A stretch of DNA of 5,240 nucleotides from Acidobacteriota bacterium (GCA_019352125.1 JABBNV010000149.1:1-5240), one strand, 5' to 3'. Shown: positions 1 through 5,240, counted from the stretch's first letter. Translations and numbers: made by a program. The notes: generated by a model not told the origin, from the sequence alone.

Positions 1-752
1 TTTTGGGCACACTGCTGGGCAACGTGGTGGCACGGTCCGAAGTGGTGCTGGTCTCCAAGGCTGGGGTATCCAGACGTCAAGGGCGTCGAATCGTAGATAC
101 GTCAAGACGATCCATGCTGGCGTCCCTTGATGCTTCACTGGCTCGGTGCAATACCGATCATCTGGACTTGTGGCTCGCGCACAGTTGGGACCCGGAAGTT
201 CCGCTGGATGAAACGTTGGCCGCACTGGACTATGCCGTCACCAGCGGGCGCACCCGCTATGTGGGAGTCGCAAATTTCAACTCATGGCAGCTAGCCACTG
301 CAGCCTGCTCTACCGACGCCACGGTGGTGGTTGACCAGGTTGAATATTCCCTGCTCAATCGCCATCCCGAGCGCGGGCTGGCTGATGCCGCGGATCATCA
401 CGGGGCGTCTCTGATGAGCTGGGCGCCACTGGGGCGCGGCGTGCTTACTGGTAAATACCGTGGCCAGATTCCCAGCGACTCCCGCGGAGCGGGCGATCGC
501 CTTGCCAGTTATGTTGAGCCGTACCTTGGCACGAGGGCGTCGGGCATTGTCGAGGCATTGGTGACGGCCTCGACCGGGCTAGGCCGCGCACCACTGGACG
601 TTGCCCTGAGCTGGTTGCTTGCTCGAAACGCCGTGGCCAGCGCGGTGGTTGGCCCACGTACTCCGCAGCAACTTGCCGCCATTCTGCACGCCGGTTTGGC
701 CCCGCTACCCGCGCAGATTCTTGAAGTCCTTGACGAGGTCTCCGCAGCCTGA
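1..752 (+). CDS. Aldo/keto reductase, 5'-truncated by the window edge
   Basis: C-terminal about 249 residues of an NAD(P)H-dependent aldo/keto reductase, a cytoplasmic TIM-barrel enzyme that reduces carbonyls to alcohols. The frame is open from base 3 to the TGA at 750-752. The TTG at 3 is not a credible start: the first visible residues already match the mid-barrel 'LLG...evvLvsKaG' block, so roughly 60-80 N-terminal residues, including the family's catalytic Asp and Tyr, lie off-window. Visible marks, numbered from base 3, are the catalytic Lys (K19 in VSKAG), the catalytic His (H60 in LWLAHSWD), GVANF at 88-92, QVEYSLLNR at 112-120, PLGRGVLTGKY at 142-152, and a C-terminal cofactor-binding segment SAVVGPRTPQQL at 213-224. 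This arrangement fits the YajO/general-stress AKR group, but the substrate cannot be read. It converges on the next gene with a 21-bp gap and no clear terminator. Confidence 0.93.
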   Translation, partial: LGTLLGNVVARSEVVLVSKAGVSRRQGRRIVDTSRRSMLASLDASLARCNTDHLDLWLAHSWDPEVPLDETLAALDYAVTSGRTRYVGVANFNSWQLATAACSTDATVVVDQVEYSLLNRHPERGLADAADHHGASLMSWAPLGRGVLTGKYRGQIPSDSRGAGDRLASYVEPYLGTRASGIVEALVTASTGLGRAPLDVALSWLLARNAVASAVVGPRTPQQLAAILHAGLAPLPAQILEVLDEVSAA

Positions 753-773
753 GAAACCAAGCTGCTCGATTGT

Positions 774-1052
774 TCACCCGGTAATCGGGTCTAGATCACC
801 GTCGTCGGCACCAAACCCAGGTGTCTCGTCGTCATCCTCTGAGTCGTCCTCGTCCTCAAAAATGACCAACGGGGTCACCTCGCTGTAAGCGTCATAGAGT
901 ACCTCTTCATAGATCTCAAAGGCATCCATGATGGCAAGGTAGGCAGACTCTACTGAGGGGTCCTCGTCCCCGCGGCGAGCGGCGGACGCGGCCAGATGCT
1001 CCTCGAGAGCCGCAGTTAACTGTTGCAGTGCGACACGCGGATCAATGGTCAT
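774..1052 (-). CDS. Small highly acidic conserved-type protein, function unknown
   Basis: A 92-residue protein I cannot assign to a characterised family. Residues 1-62 look helical and folded (PRVALQQLTAALEEHL, then AYLAIMDAFEIYEEVLYDAY). Residues 66-88 form a tail with 14 Asp/Glu in 23 positions, probably disordered. There is no signal peptide, membrane segment or cysteine. Similar actinobacterial proteins are, as I recall, sometimes labelled 'primosomal protein', but nothing visible supports that role. The ATG at 1052-1050 is the natural start, because the MTIDPRVAL opening leads directly into the helical part. The Shine-Dalgarno upstream is poor, so initiation may be weak or transcription may begin close by. 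The gene is divergent from the DUF5703 gene, with 53 bp between starts, and convergent with the aldo/keto reductase. I am confident that it is coding: the amphipathic pattern is coherent, and the overlapping frames on the other strand give low-complexity Ser/Pro-rich or Arg-rich products. Confidence 0.75.
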   Translation of the reverse strand: MTIDPRVALQQLTAALEEHLAASAARRGDEDPSVESAYLAIMDAFEIYEEVLYDAYSEVTPLVIFEDEDDSEDDDETPGFGADDGDLDPITG

Positions 1053-1084
1053 GTTTAGACGCTACCAGCGCAATGCTGAACATG
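1050..1084. repeat. Inverted repeat in divergent promoter region
   Basis: CATGTTTAG (1050-1058) faces CTGAACATG (1076-1084), giving nine pairs of which one is T-G, across a 17-base spacer. The left arm contains the start codon of the acidic-protein gene, and the right arm ends 21 bp before the DUF5703 ATG. This could be an operator for a dimeric regulator acting on both genes, or a start-codon-masking hairpin in the leftward transcript. Chance is also possible for arms this short. Confidence 0.35.
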
Positions 1085-1086
1085 TA

Positions 1087-1092
1087 AGTGTA
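1087..1092 (-). promoter_or_regulatory. Candidate -10 box for the acidic-protein gene
   Basis: On the minus strand these bases read TACACT, a good sigma70-type -10 (TAnnnT). They would place a transcription start near 1080 and leave a leader of about 28 nt. No recognisable -35 lies 16-18 bp upstream, so the call rests on a single hexamer. Confidence 0.25.
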
Positions 1093-1097
1093 AGAAT

Positions 1098-1103
1098 GGA
1101 GGG
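1098..1103 (+). promoter_or_regulatory. Ribosome binding site of the DUF5703 gene
   Basis: GGAGGG ends two bases before the ATG at 1106. This is a strong Shine-Dalgarno match with slightly tight spacing, and it fixes the start of the small downstream gene. The next in-frame alternatives lie inside the conserved core. Confidence 0.7.
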
Positions 1104-1105
1104 CA

Positions 1106-1336
1106 ATGAAAGAGACGTTCAGCACCACCGAAACCCGAAGTCGGGACTTCGCACGCCAATACGAATATCTAGTGTTGACGGTTTCTCCGACTGAGTCACT
1201 GCCTGCCGCTCGCCAAAAAGTGGTGGAGCACGCTGAGTACGGAAAATGGGAGCTGGAGCGCAGCCGGTTGTATGCCGGTGGCGCCAGACAATTTTGGCTG
1301 CGACGACGAGTTCTGCGCGTAGAGCGGACCTTTTAG
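1106..1336 (+). CDS. DUF5703 family protein
   Basis: A 76-residue basic protein matching the actinobacterial DUF5703 family from memory of its pattern: a YEYLVLTV strand at 19-26, the signature EHAEYGKWEL at 41-50, and a basic end RLYAGGARQFWLRRRVLRVERT at 54-75. The order suggests a small alpha/beta fold whose last strand is rich in Arg and Trp and could bind nucleic acid or an acidic partner; that is inference. The family has no assigned biochemical function. There is no signal peptide or membrane helix. The start is set by GGAGGG just upstream. The stop is TAG at 1334-1336, only 12 bp from the end of the convergent flavoprotein gene. As I recall, DUF5703 genes also sit beside M20-peptidase genes in other actinobacteria such as Streptomyces, so this neighbourhood may be conserved. 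The adjacent divergent acidic protein has the opposite charge. Confidence 0.88.
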   Translation: MKETFSTTETRSRDFARQYEYLVLTVSPTESLPAARQKVVEHAEYGKWELERSRLYAGGARQFWLRRRVLRVERTF

Positions 1337-1362
1337 GCTCCCTCCGTTTTAGAGCTCCTCCG
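1331..1362. repeat. 16-bp imperfect tandem repeat at a convergent gene junction
   Basis: Bases 1331-1346 and 1347-1362 are adjacent copies of a unit starting TTTTAG and ending CCTCCG, identical at 12 of 16 positions with the differences confined to the central four bases. The first copy contains the DUF5703 TAG stop, and the second contains the TAA stop of the convergent flavoprotein gene. It does not form a terminator-like hairpin. Confidence 0.5.
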
Positions 1363-2503
1363 GGCCCAAATACGCAGTCGCAATTGTTCCCAACGCCGAA
1401 TCTTCACTGGACGGGTGGAACCCGCCTGCCAGCACGTCGCGGTACAGACGCCCCAGTTCCGCCGTGGAATAATAGCTGCCACCCCCGCTGGACCGAATCG
1501 CCAGGTCCACCACAGTTTTAGCCGTTTCCGTAGCGCGAACCTTTAGTCCCACCAACTGCGGGAACCACTGTGAGCCGCGGTCAACCAGTCCGTCCAGATC
1601 CCGTGTGATCGCTTCAATTTGCGGGTACAGCCCATCCATGGCCAATGCTGCACGGGCAATACGTTGGCGCGTTGCCGGATCCTGGGCATAGCTCCGGCCG
1701 CCGTGCTTGGCCGAGGTTCGCCGTCGGGCAGAGGCAACAGCTAGCACCAAGGCACGTTCGCCAATGCCGGTATAGACGCTGGCAACCAAGGTCTCGAAGC
1801 ACGCGAAGATCGCGAAGATGAGTGGATCCGCATTTGGGCCCACTGGGAGTTTGCGGAAGACCCGCTGAGCGGGGGCTCGAACGCCCTCCAGCAGCGTGGT
1901 GTTGGACTGGCTTGCACGCATGCCCACCGTGTCCCAGTCCTCCTTGATGGTGTACCCAGCGGCGTCCCGATCAATAAAAGCGTGGACCAATACGGGCTCT
2001 TCTCCCGTGCTGTCCTTACCGAATATCCCTAGCCGGGTCCAAGCAGGTGAGAGTGACGTGAATATCTTGGTTCCCGCGAACGTATACGAACCGTCGGCCG
2101 ACGGCGTTGCAACGGGTTTCGAATCAAACAGTACCGAGTCATTGCCAGCCTCCGAATTACCAAAGGCAAATACCTCACCGTCAGCAGCCTCGCGGAGCAC
2201 AAAGTCAAGGCTGGTATCCCCTCGCTCGGCCAGCAAATGGGCCACCCCGGTCCAGACCAGGTGCATATTGATGGCCAACGCCGTGGCCGGGGCCGCCGTC
2301 GCCAGTCTCCGTTGAGCCAGAGCAACTTCCGCAATGCCAAAGCCCAGTCCGCCCAAGCTCTTGGGCGCAAACATTTTGAGGTAACCCGCGTCCTTCAGCT
2401 CAGCCAAGTCCGCTACGAAGAATTCGTTGCGTTGATCGTATCCAGGCGCCCTGGAGCGAATTCGCTCCAATAGATCTCCTGACAAGACCTCGTCAACGCT
2501 CAC
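1349..2503 (-). CDS. Acyl-CoA dehydrogenase-fold flavoprotein (possible flavin monooxygenase-like member)
   Basis: A 384-residue cytoplasmic protein of the acyl-CoA dehydrogenase superfamily, at normal family length. The N-terminal helical domain has YLKMFAPKSLGGLG at 41-54. The middle beta domain has FGNSEAG at 114-120, GTKIFTS at 144-150 and the WDTVGMRASQSNT flavin-contact motif at 190-202. The C-terminal helical domain has RSSGGGSYYSTAELGRLYRD at 337-356. Where fatty acyl-CoA dehydrogenases carry the catalytic base in 'YEGT', this protein reads GGFHPSSED with His363. That resembles the DszC/flavin-dependent monooxygenase branch, whose C-terminal His helps stabilise the flavin hydroperoxide. 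Oxidation of a CoA thioester is therefore not assured, and the substrate is unknown. The start is GTG at 2503-2501, two bases after the M20 stop codon; with no strong Shine-Dalgarno there, translation is probably coupled to the upstream gene. Family assignment is firm and function is open. Confidence 0.9.
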   Translation of the reverse strand: MSVDEVLSGDLLERIRSRAPGYDQRNEFFVADLAELKDAGYLKMFAPKSLGGLGFGIAEVALAQRRLATAAPATALAINMHLVWTGVAHLLAERGDTSLDFVLREAADGEVFAFGNSEAGNDSVLFDSKPVATPSADGSYTFAGTKIFTSLSPAWTRLGIFGKDSTGEEPVLVHAFIDRDAAGYTIKEDWDTVGMRASQSNTTLLEGVRAPAQRVFRKLPVGPNADPLIFAIFACFETLVASVYTGIGERALVLAVASARRRTSAKHGGRSYAQDPATRQRIARAALAMDGLYPQIEAITRDLDGLVDRGSQWFPQLVGLKVRATETAKTVVDLAIRSSGGGSYYSTAELGRLYRDVLAGGFHPSSEDSALGTIATAYLGPEEL

Positions 2504-2505
2504 TC

Positions 2506-3810
2506 TCAGCAGCCGCTCAATAGCCGGTCCAGCACGCGGGCACCGAATGTGAGGGATTGGGTGGGTACGCGCTCATCTACACCGTGGAACATGCCGGTAA
2601 AATCCAGTTCCTTGGGGAGCCGCAGGGGCGCAAATCCGTATCCGGTGATACCAAGGCGGCTCAGCGACTTGTTGTCAGTGCCGCCGGACAAGGTGTACGG
2701 CAGCACCGTGGCTTCGGGATCTTCTGTCTTGAGCGCATCCACCATTTGATCCACCAGGTTCCCAGCGAAAGGAACCTCAAGGGAAATATCCTTGTGGTCA
2801 TAGCTCACGTCCACGCCTGGGCCAGCAAGTTCTTGAATCCGGGCAAAAACAGCTTCCGCCTGGCCTGGCAGCGTCCGCACATCAATGAGCGCTTCCGCGG
2901 TTCCCGGAATCACGTTGTGCTTGTACCCCGCCTTCAGCAAGCTAGGGTTGGAGGTATTTTGCAACGTGGCACCCACGAACCGGGCCACAGTACCAAGCTG
3001 GTCCAGCAAAACCTGGGGGTTACTTTCATCAAACTCCACGCCGGTCAGCTCGCTCACGCCTTCAAGAAACGCGCGAGTGGTGTCCGTGTATTCAATGGGC
3101 CACTCGTAGGCACCAATACGGGCTACCGCCGCAGCTAATCTAGTGACCGCGTTGTCAGTATTGATCTGCGATCCGTGCCCGGCACGCCCGTGAGCTACCA
3201 GCCGCAACCAGGCAATGCCCTTTTCCGCGGTCTGCAGCAGGTAGGCCCGCTTGCCGCCAATATCTGCGGAGAACCCGCCCACCTCGGAAATAGCCTCGGT
3301 GGCACCTTCGAACAGCTCCGGCTTGTTATCCACCGCCCACGAGGCACCATAGTTGCCGCCAGCTTCCTCATCGGCAAAGAAAGCGAAGATTAGATCTCTC
3401 TCCGGCTTCCTGCCGTCCCGAGCCATGGACCGCATCACTGACAGGATCATGGCGTCCATGTCCTTCATATCTACGGCCCCGCGGCCCCAAATCAAGCCGT
3501 CACGCTCCTCCGCCGCAAAGGGGTCAACGGTCCAGTCCTCCTTCTGCGCGGGAACTACATCCAAATGCCCATGAACCACCAAGGCGCCCTTGTCCGAGCC
3601 CGTTCCGGCAATACGCGTCACCACTGAGGCTCGCCCCGGAGCTGATTCAAAGAGTGTTGCCTCCAGCCCGACTTCCTCAATCAGGCCCGCAGTGTATTCG
3701 GCGGCTTTTCTCTCCCCCGGGCCTTCGTTGTCTCCAAAATTGGTGGTATCGAACCGGATCAATTCCTGACAAATCCGAACAACTTCATCCTCGGGCACGA
3801 GTGCTGACAT
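2506..3810 (-). CDS. M20/M25/M40 family metallo-hydrolase (peptidase)
   Basis: A 434-residue cytoplasmic, probably di-zinc, hydrolase of the M20 (ArgE/DapE/carboxypeptidase) family. These enzymes cleave the amide bond of small peptides or N-acyl amino acids. All expected catalytic features are present: HGHLDVVP with ligand H82 and D84, GRGAVDMKD with bridging D114, ADEEAGG with general base E147 and ligand E148, ligand E176 in SEVGG, and ligand H409 in MFHGVDE. The lid/dimerisation domain, about residues 195-330, shows GRAGHGS (H212), NVIPG at 299-303 and DVRTLPG at 310-316. I chose the ATG at 3810 because AAGGAG lies six bases upstream and the opening 'PEDEVVRICQELIRFDTTN' is where the family begins. 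An in-frame ATG at 3894 would add 28 unconvincing Gly/Arg-rich residues. It is the first gene of a probable two-gene operon with the flavoprotein. The exact substrate cannot be read; a dipeptidase is likely. Confidence 0.95.
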   Translation of the reverse strand: MSALVPEDEVVRICQELIRFDTTNFGDNEGPGERKAAEYTAGLIEEVGLEATLFESAPGRASVVTRIAGTGSDKGALVVHGHLDVVPAQKEDWTVDPFAAEERDGLIWGRGAVDMKDMDAMILSVMRSMARDGRKPERDLIFAFFADEEAGGNYGASWAVDNKPELFEGATEAISEVGGFSADIGGKRAYLLQTAEKGIAWLRLVAHGRAGHGSQINTDNAVTRLAAAVARIGAYEWPIEYTDTTRAFLEGVSELTGVEFDESNPQVLLDQLGTVARFVGATLQNTSNPSLLKAGYKHNVIPGTAEALIDVRTLPGQAEAVFARIQELAGPGVDVSYDHKDISLEVPFAGNLVDQMVDALKTEDPEATVLPYTLSGGTDNKSLSRLGITGYGFAPLRLPKELDFTGMFHGVDERVPTQSLTFGARVLDRLLSGC

Positions 3811-3816
3811 GAGGGC

Positions 3817-3822
3817 TCTCCT
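3817..3822 (-). promoter_or_regulatory. Ribosome binding site that fixes the M20 start
   Basis: The minus strand reads AAGGAG here, six bases before the ATG at 3810. No comparable site precedes the upstream in-frame ATG at 3894, so the shorter 434-residue product is preferred. Confidence 0.8.
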
Positions 3823-3844
3823 TAAACTTCCTAAGCGTCCTCCC

Positions 3845-3850
3845 AGCCTA
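3845..3850 (-). promoter_or_regulatory. Candidate -10 box for the M20-flavoprotein operon
   Basis: The minus strand reads TAGGCT, a common actinobacterial -10 form. It implies a start near 3838 and a leader of about 28 nt before the M20 ATG. There is no convincing -35 at 16-19 bp, which is not unusual for actinobacterial promoters. If it is real, the 3894 ATG would lie outside the transcript. Confidence 0.35.
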
Positions 3851-3968
3851 CCCCGGTGGGTGGTGCCGCTCTCGGGCCCCTGCCAAGTTCCCATCCGTCG
3901 GCGTCACGAACGTTGCAGGCATGCATGCACCCGTCAGCGCCGATTCAAGTTTCCGGGCCATACCGTGT

Positions 3969-3974
3969 TAGAGT
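3969..3974 (+). promoter_or_regulatory. Candidate -10 box for tRNA-Leu
   Basis: TAGAGT fits TAnnnT, with a poor -35 (TTCAAG at 3944-3949, spacer 19). It would give a 5' leader of about 70 nt for RNase P to remove. An alternative is TTGACG at 4014-4019 as the -35, but no good -10 follows it at 16-18 bp. Confidence 0.3.
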
Positions 3975-4052
3975 TTTTCTCGCTGCTTTCACAGGATTCA
4001 GCTCGCGTTGAAGTTGACGAATGAGCACAAATTTGTCCTGTGAGTTTCACCT

Positions 4053-4135
4053 GCGCGGGTGGCGGAATGGCAGACGCGCTAGCTTGAGGTGCTAGTCCTC
4101 GAAAGGGGGTGGGGGTTCAAGTCCCCCTCCGCGCA
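4053..4135 (+). tRNA. tRNA-Leu, anticodon GAG
   Basis: A complete 83-nt class II tRNA cloverleaf. The acceptor is GCGCGGG (4053-4059) with TCCGCGC (4128-4134), seven pairs including one G-U, and the discriminator is A4135. The D arm begins at 4062 and carries AATGGCAGAC. The anticodon stem is CTAGC/GCTAG around loop TTGAGGT, with anticodon GAG at 4086-4088 reading CUC and CUU leucine codons. The long variable arm is CCTC-GAAA-GGGG, as expected for leucine, and the T arm is GGGGG-TTCAAGT-CCCCC (4111-4127). The 3' CCA is not encoded (ACAC follows), so a CCA-adding enzyme must supply it, which is common in actinobacteria. The gene stands alone and is followed 24 bp later by a strong hairpin terminator. 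I see no repeat of its 3' end in the window that would mark an integrated element. Confidence 0.97.
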
Positions 4136-4159
4136 CACATTGATGTGTTGAAGCATCAC

Positions 4160-4200
4160 CAACAGAAGCCCCCTCCTACGGGAGAGGGCTTCTGTTGTTT
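4160..4200 (+). terminator. Hairpin terminator of tRNA-Leu
   Basis: Arms 4160-4176 and 4181-4197 pair over 17 positions with one C-A mismatch (4172/4185) and a TACG tetraloop. A short TTT tract (4198-4200) follows. The stem is strong and the U-run weak, as often seen in high-GC actinobacteria. The position just after the tRNA and the T tract on the right side favour rightward function. Confidence 0.85.
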
Positions 4201-4237
4201 CCGAGGATTTAACCCTCCGGATCAGCGGGTGAAGCTT

Positions 4238-4276
4238 CACAGTTGCCTCAGTCGCCTTGGGGCAATAGCAACTGTG
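4238..4276. terminator. Nested, mutually exclusive hairpins between tRNA and MaoC gene
   Basis: The outer stem CACAGTTGC (4238-4246) pairs perfectly with GCAACTGTG (4268-4276). An inner stem TTGCCTCA (4243-4250) pairs with TGGGGCAA (4258-4265), including one T-G, around a 7-base loop. The left arms share 4243-4246, so the two stems compete. Lying 12 bp beyond the MaoC stop, it may terminate the leftward transcript, although no T-run follows on that strand. Confidence 0.4.
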
Positions 4277-4287
4277 GTCTCGGCTAC

Positions 4288-5220
4288 CTAAAAATCACCA
4301 GTCTCGCTTGCGAGGGTGTGCACGGACCCGGAGAAGTGTCGGCGCCCGGTGATGGGGCTCCACGCCACATAATCGGAATGCTCCCACGTACCGTCCGCGT
4401 CCGTGACGTCGTCAATGTTCAGGGCAACGGTAGCCGGCAGAAACACAGGAGCCTCGAAAGCGATGTCCCAGCCAAAAGAATCCGGTTTGGGCTCGCCAAC
4501 GCCTTCCACCAAACGTGCGGCAAGATACATGCCGTGGGCAATCGAACGCCGCATCCCCATGGCTCGCGCCGTCAATGCACTGAGGTGAATGGGGTTGAAG
4601 TCACCTGAGACTGCTGCGTATTCCCGGCCAATATCCACCCCAAGGCGCCACATGCCCGTGGGACTTGGCGGGTCAAAGCTAACCCGAGGTGCCTCTGCCG
4701 TTGGCTTATCAATCCCTGGCAAGTACACGCCTTTGGCCAGATAGTTGGATACACCACGCCACAGCAATACGTCGCTACCGTCTGGCCTGATTTCGGCCAC
4801 CAAATCCACCGTGGTGCCTGAACGGTTCCCTGCCAGGTTTTCGGCCCATGCGGTAATAGTCAACGGCTGGCTGAACAAAACTGGCTGAAAATGCTCCACC
4901 CTGTTGCGCAGATGAATCATGCCCAGCAGCGGTAGCGGGAAATCCGCCCCCACCATCAGGGACATAGCCACTGGAAATGCCAGTGCATGCAGATAACCCG
5001 ACGGAAGAACATCTCTAGCAGAACGCCCCACCAGGTGCTGAAATTCAGTGAGTTTTGCCAAATCTGCCGAGACACCTGTGACCTGATGACGCGTCTGTGG
5101 AAGCGAACTGGTATCTGAGCTGCCCAGCACGCGGCTTCGTGCAGCACCCGCAGCAGCCCCCAGATAAAGCTTGGACAACGACGGCACCTCAGAAAGTATC
5201 CGCGTTTCGCCGTGACTCAT
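4288..5220 (-). CDS. MaoC-family double hot-dog (R)-3-hydroxyacyl-thioester dehydratase
   Basis: A 310-residue cytoplasmic protein with two hot-dog halves. The C-terminal half carries the complete hydratase-2 motif at 201-218: Y201, S205, G206, D207, N209, P210 and H212, with D207 and H212 as the catalytic pair. It is followed by IAHGM at 227-231 and FEAPVFLP at 255-262. The N-terminal half (about 50-165) keeps hot-dog features such as HLRNRVEHFQP at 103-113 but lacks the motif, the usual non-catalytic half of this family. The expected reaction is reversible hydration of a trans-2-enoyl thioester to the (R)-3-hydroxyacyl form, on CoA or ACP. It resembles mycobacterial HtdX (Rv0241c) in length and build. 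The ATG at 5220-5218 overlaps the stop of an upstream gene as ATGA, so translation is probably coupled. The C-terminal stop is TAG at 4290-4288. Physiological substrate and chain length are unknown. Confidence 0.92.
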   Translation of the reverse strand: MSHGETRILSEVPSLSKLYLGAAAGAARSRVLGSSDTSSLPQTRHQVTGVSADLAKLTEFQHLVGRSARDVLPSGYLHALAFPVAMSLMVGADFPLPLLGMIHLRNRVEHFQPVLFSQPLTITAWAENLAGNRSGTTVDLVAEIRPDGSDVLLWRGVSNYLAKGVYLPGIDKPTAEAPRVSFDPPSPTGMWRLGVDIGREYAAVSGDFNPIHLSALTARAMGMRRSIAHGMYLAARLVEGVGEPKPDSFGWDIAFEAPVFLPATVALNIDDVTDADGTWEHSDYVAWSPITGRRHFSGSVHTLASETGDF

Positions 5221-5240
5221 TGCCCCACCAGATTTTGTCC
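5217..5240 (-). CDS. Last seven codons of an upstream gene, probably FabG4-like 3-oxoacyl reductase
   Basis: Reading leftward from the window edge, the frame starting at 5240 gives GQNLVGQ followed by TGA at 5219-5217, overlapping the MaoC ATG by two bases. The sequence resembles the '...CGQ-(S/N)-L-(I/V)-G' ending I remember for actinobacterial FabG4-type reductases, which are encoded just upstream of HtdX-like dehydratases. Seven residues are thin evidence. The stop-start overlap is seen directly and the identity is inferred. Confidence 0.45.
   Translation of the reverse strand, partial: GQNLVGQ

Larger units (their letters stand above)
3811..4052. other. Intergenic region between the M20 gene and the tRNA
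   Basis: This 242-bp divergent spacer must carry the leftward M20 promoter and the rightward tRNA promoter. I find no conserved protein in it: the frames that cross it are low-complexity or Arg-rich. It contains the perfect 10-bp palindrome GCATGCATGC at 3919-3928 and the candidate boxes listed separately. Confidence 0.6.

Noticed and set aside
776..790. Short hairpin ACCCG-GTAAT-CGGGT at the AKR/acidic-protein junction, considered as a terminator
   Set aside because: It has only five base pairs, no T-run on either side, and lies within the last codons of the acidic-protein gene.
1896..2315. 139-codon plus-strand frame opposite the flavoprotein gene
   Set aside because: It is Ser/Ala-rich with no family pattern and mirrors the codon bias of the real minus-strand gene.
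2557..3138. 193-codon open frame on the plus strand opposite the M20 gene
   Set aside because: It lies wholly antisense to a well-supported M20 gene with intact motifs; its product has no recognisable domain, and such frames are common opposite GC-rich genes.
3919..3928. Perfect palindrome GCATGCATGC as an operator
   Set aside because: It is a single alternating 10-bp palindrome without flanking symmetry, far from the predicted -10 boxes; too little to call a binding site.
4053..4135. tRNA-Leu as the attachment site of an integrated element
   Set aside because: No integrase gene and no duplicated tRNA 3' end occur in the window, and both flanks look like ordinary chromosomal genes.
4109..4291. 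60-codon plus-strand frame running from the tRNA T arm through the terminator
   Set aside because: It overlaps the tRNA and two hairpins, has no ribosome binding site, and its product is uninformative.

Overview
The window looks like a chromosomal stretch from a high-GC Gram-positive actinobacterium, most likely Micrococcaceae (Arthrobacter and relatives). The evidence is the coding style, a DUF5703-family small protein (an actinobacterial family), a tRNA-Leu without an encoded CCA end, and a MaoC-type dehydratase that appears to follow a FabG4-like reductase. I see no transposase, integrase, CRISPR array, phage gene or obvious compositional break. The genus is an inference.

Layout, left to right. 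Bases 1-752 (+) hold the C-terminal three quarters of an aldo/keto reductase whose 5' end lies outside the window. It converges on a small gene for a very acidic 92-residue protein (774-1052, -). That gene is divergent, across 53 bp, from a 76-residue DUF5703-family protein (1106-1336, +). The DUF5703 gene converges, with a 12-bp gap, on a two-gene minus-strand unit. In that unit an M20-family metallopeptidase (2506-3810) is followed after 2 bp by an acyl-CoA dehydrogenase-fold flavoprotein (1349-2503). A 242-bp intergenic region then separates the M20 gene from a plus-strand tRNA-Leu(GAG) (4053-4135) with a strong hairpin terminator (4160-4200). The right end (4288-5220, -) is a double hot-dog MaoC-family dehydratase. 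Its ATG overlaps, as ATGA, the stop codon of a gene entering from the right edge, whose last seven codons read GQNLVGQ.

Functionally the window is ordinary metabolism. The M20 hydrolase and the flavoprotein are probably co-transcribed and translationally coupled, although they have no obvious shared pathway. The MaoC protein probably works with the off-window reductase in (R)-3-hydroxyacyl-thioester reduction and dehydration. The two small proteins are conserved-looking but have no known function. I found no convincing undescribed system. The points most worth a second look are the loss of the usual catalytic glutamate in the acyl-CoA dehydrogenase homologue, the inverted repeat between the two small divergent genes, the 16-bp tandem repeat at the 1336/1349 gene junction, and the competing hairpins after the tRNA terminator.
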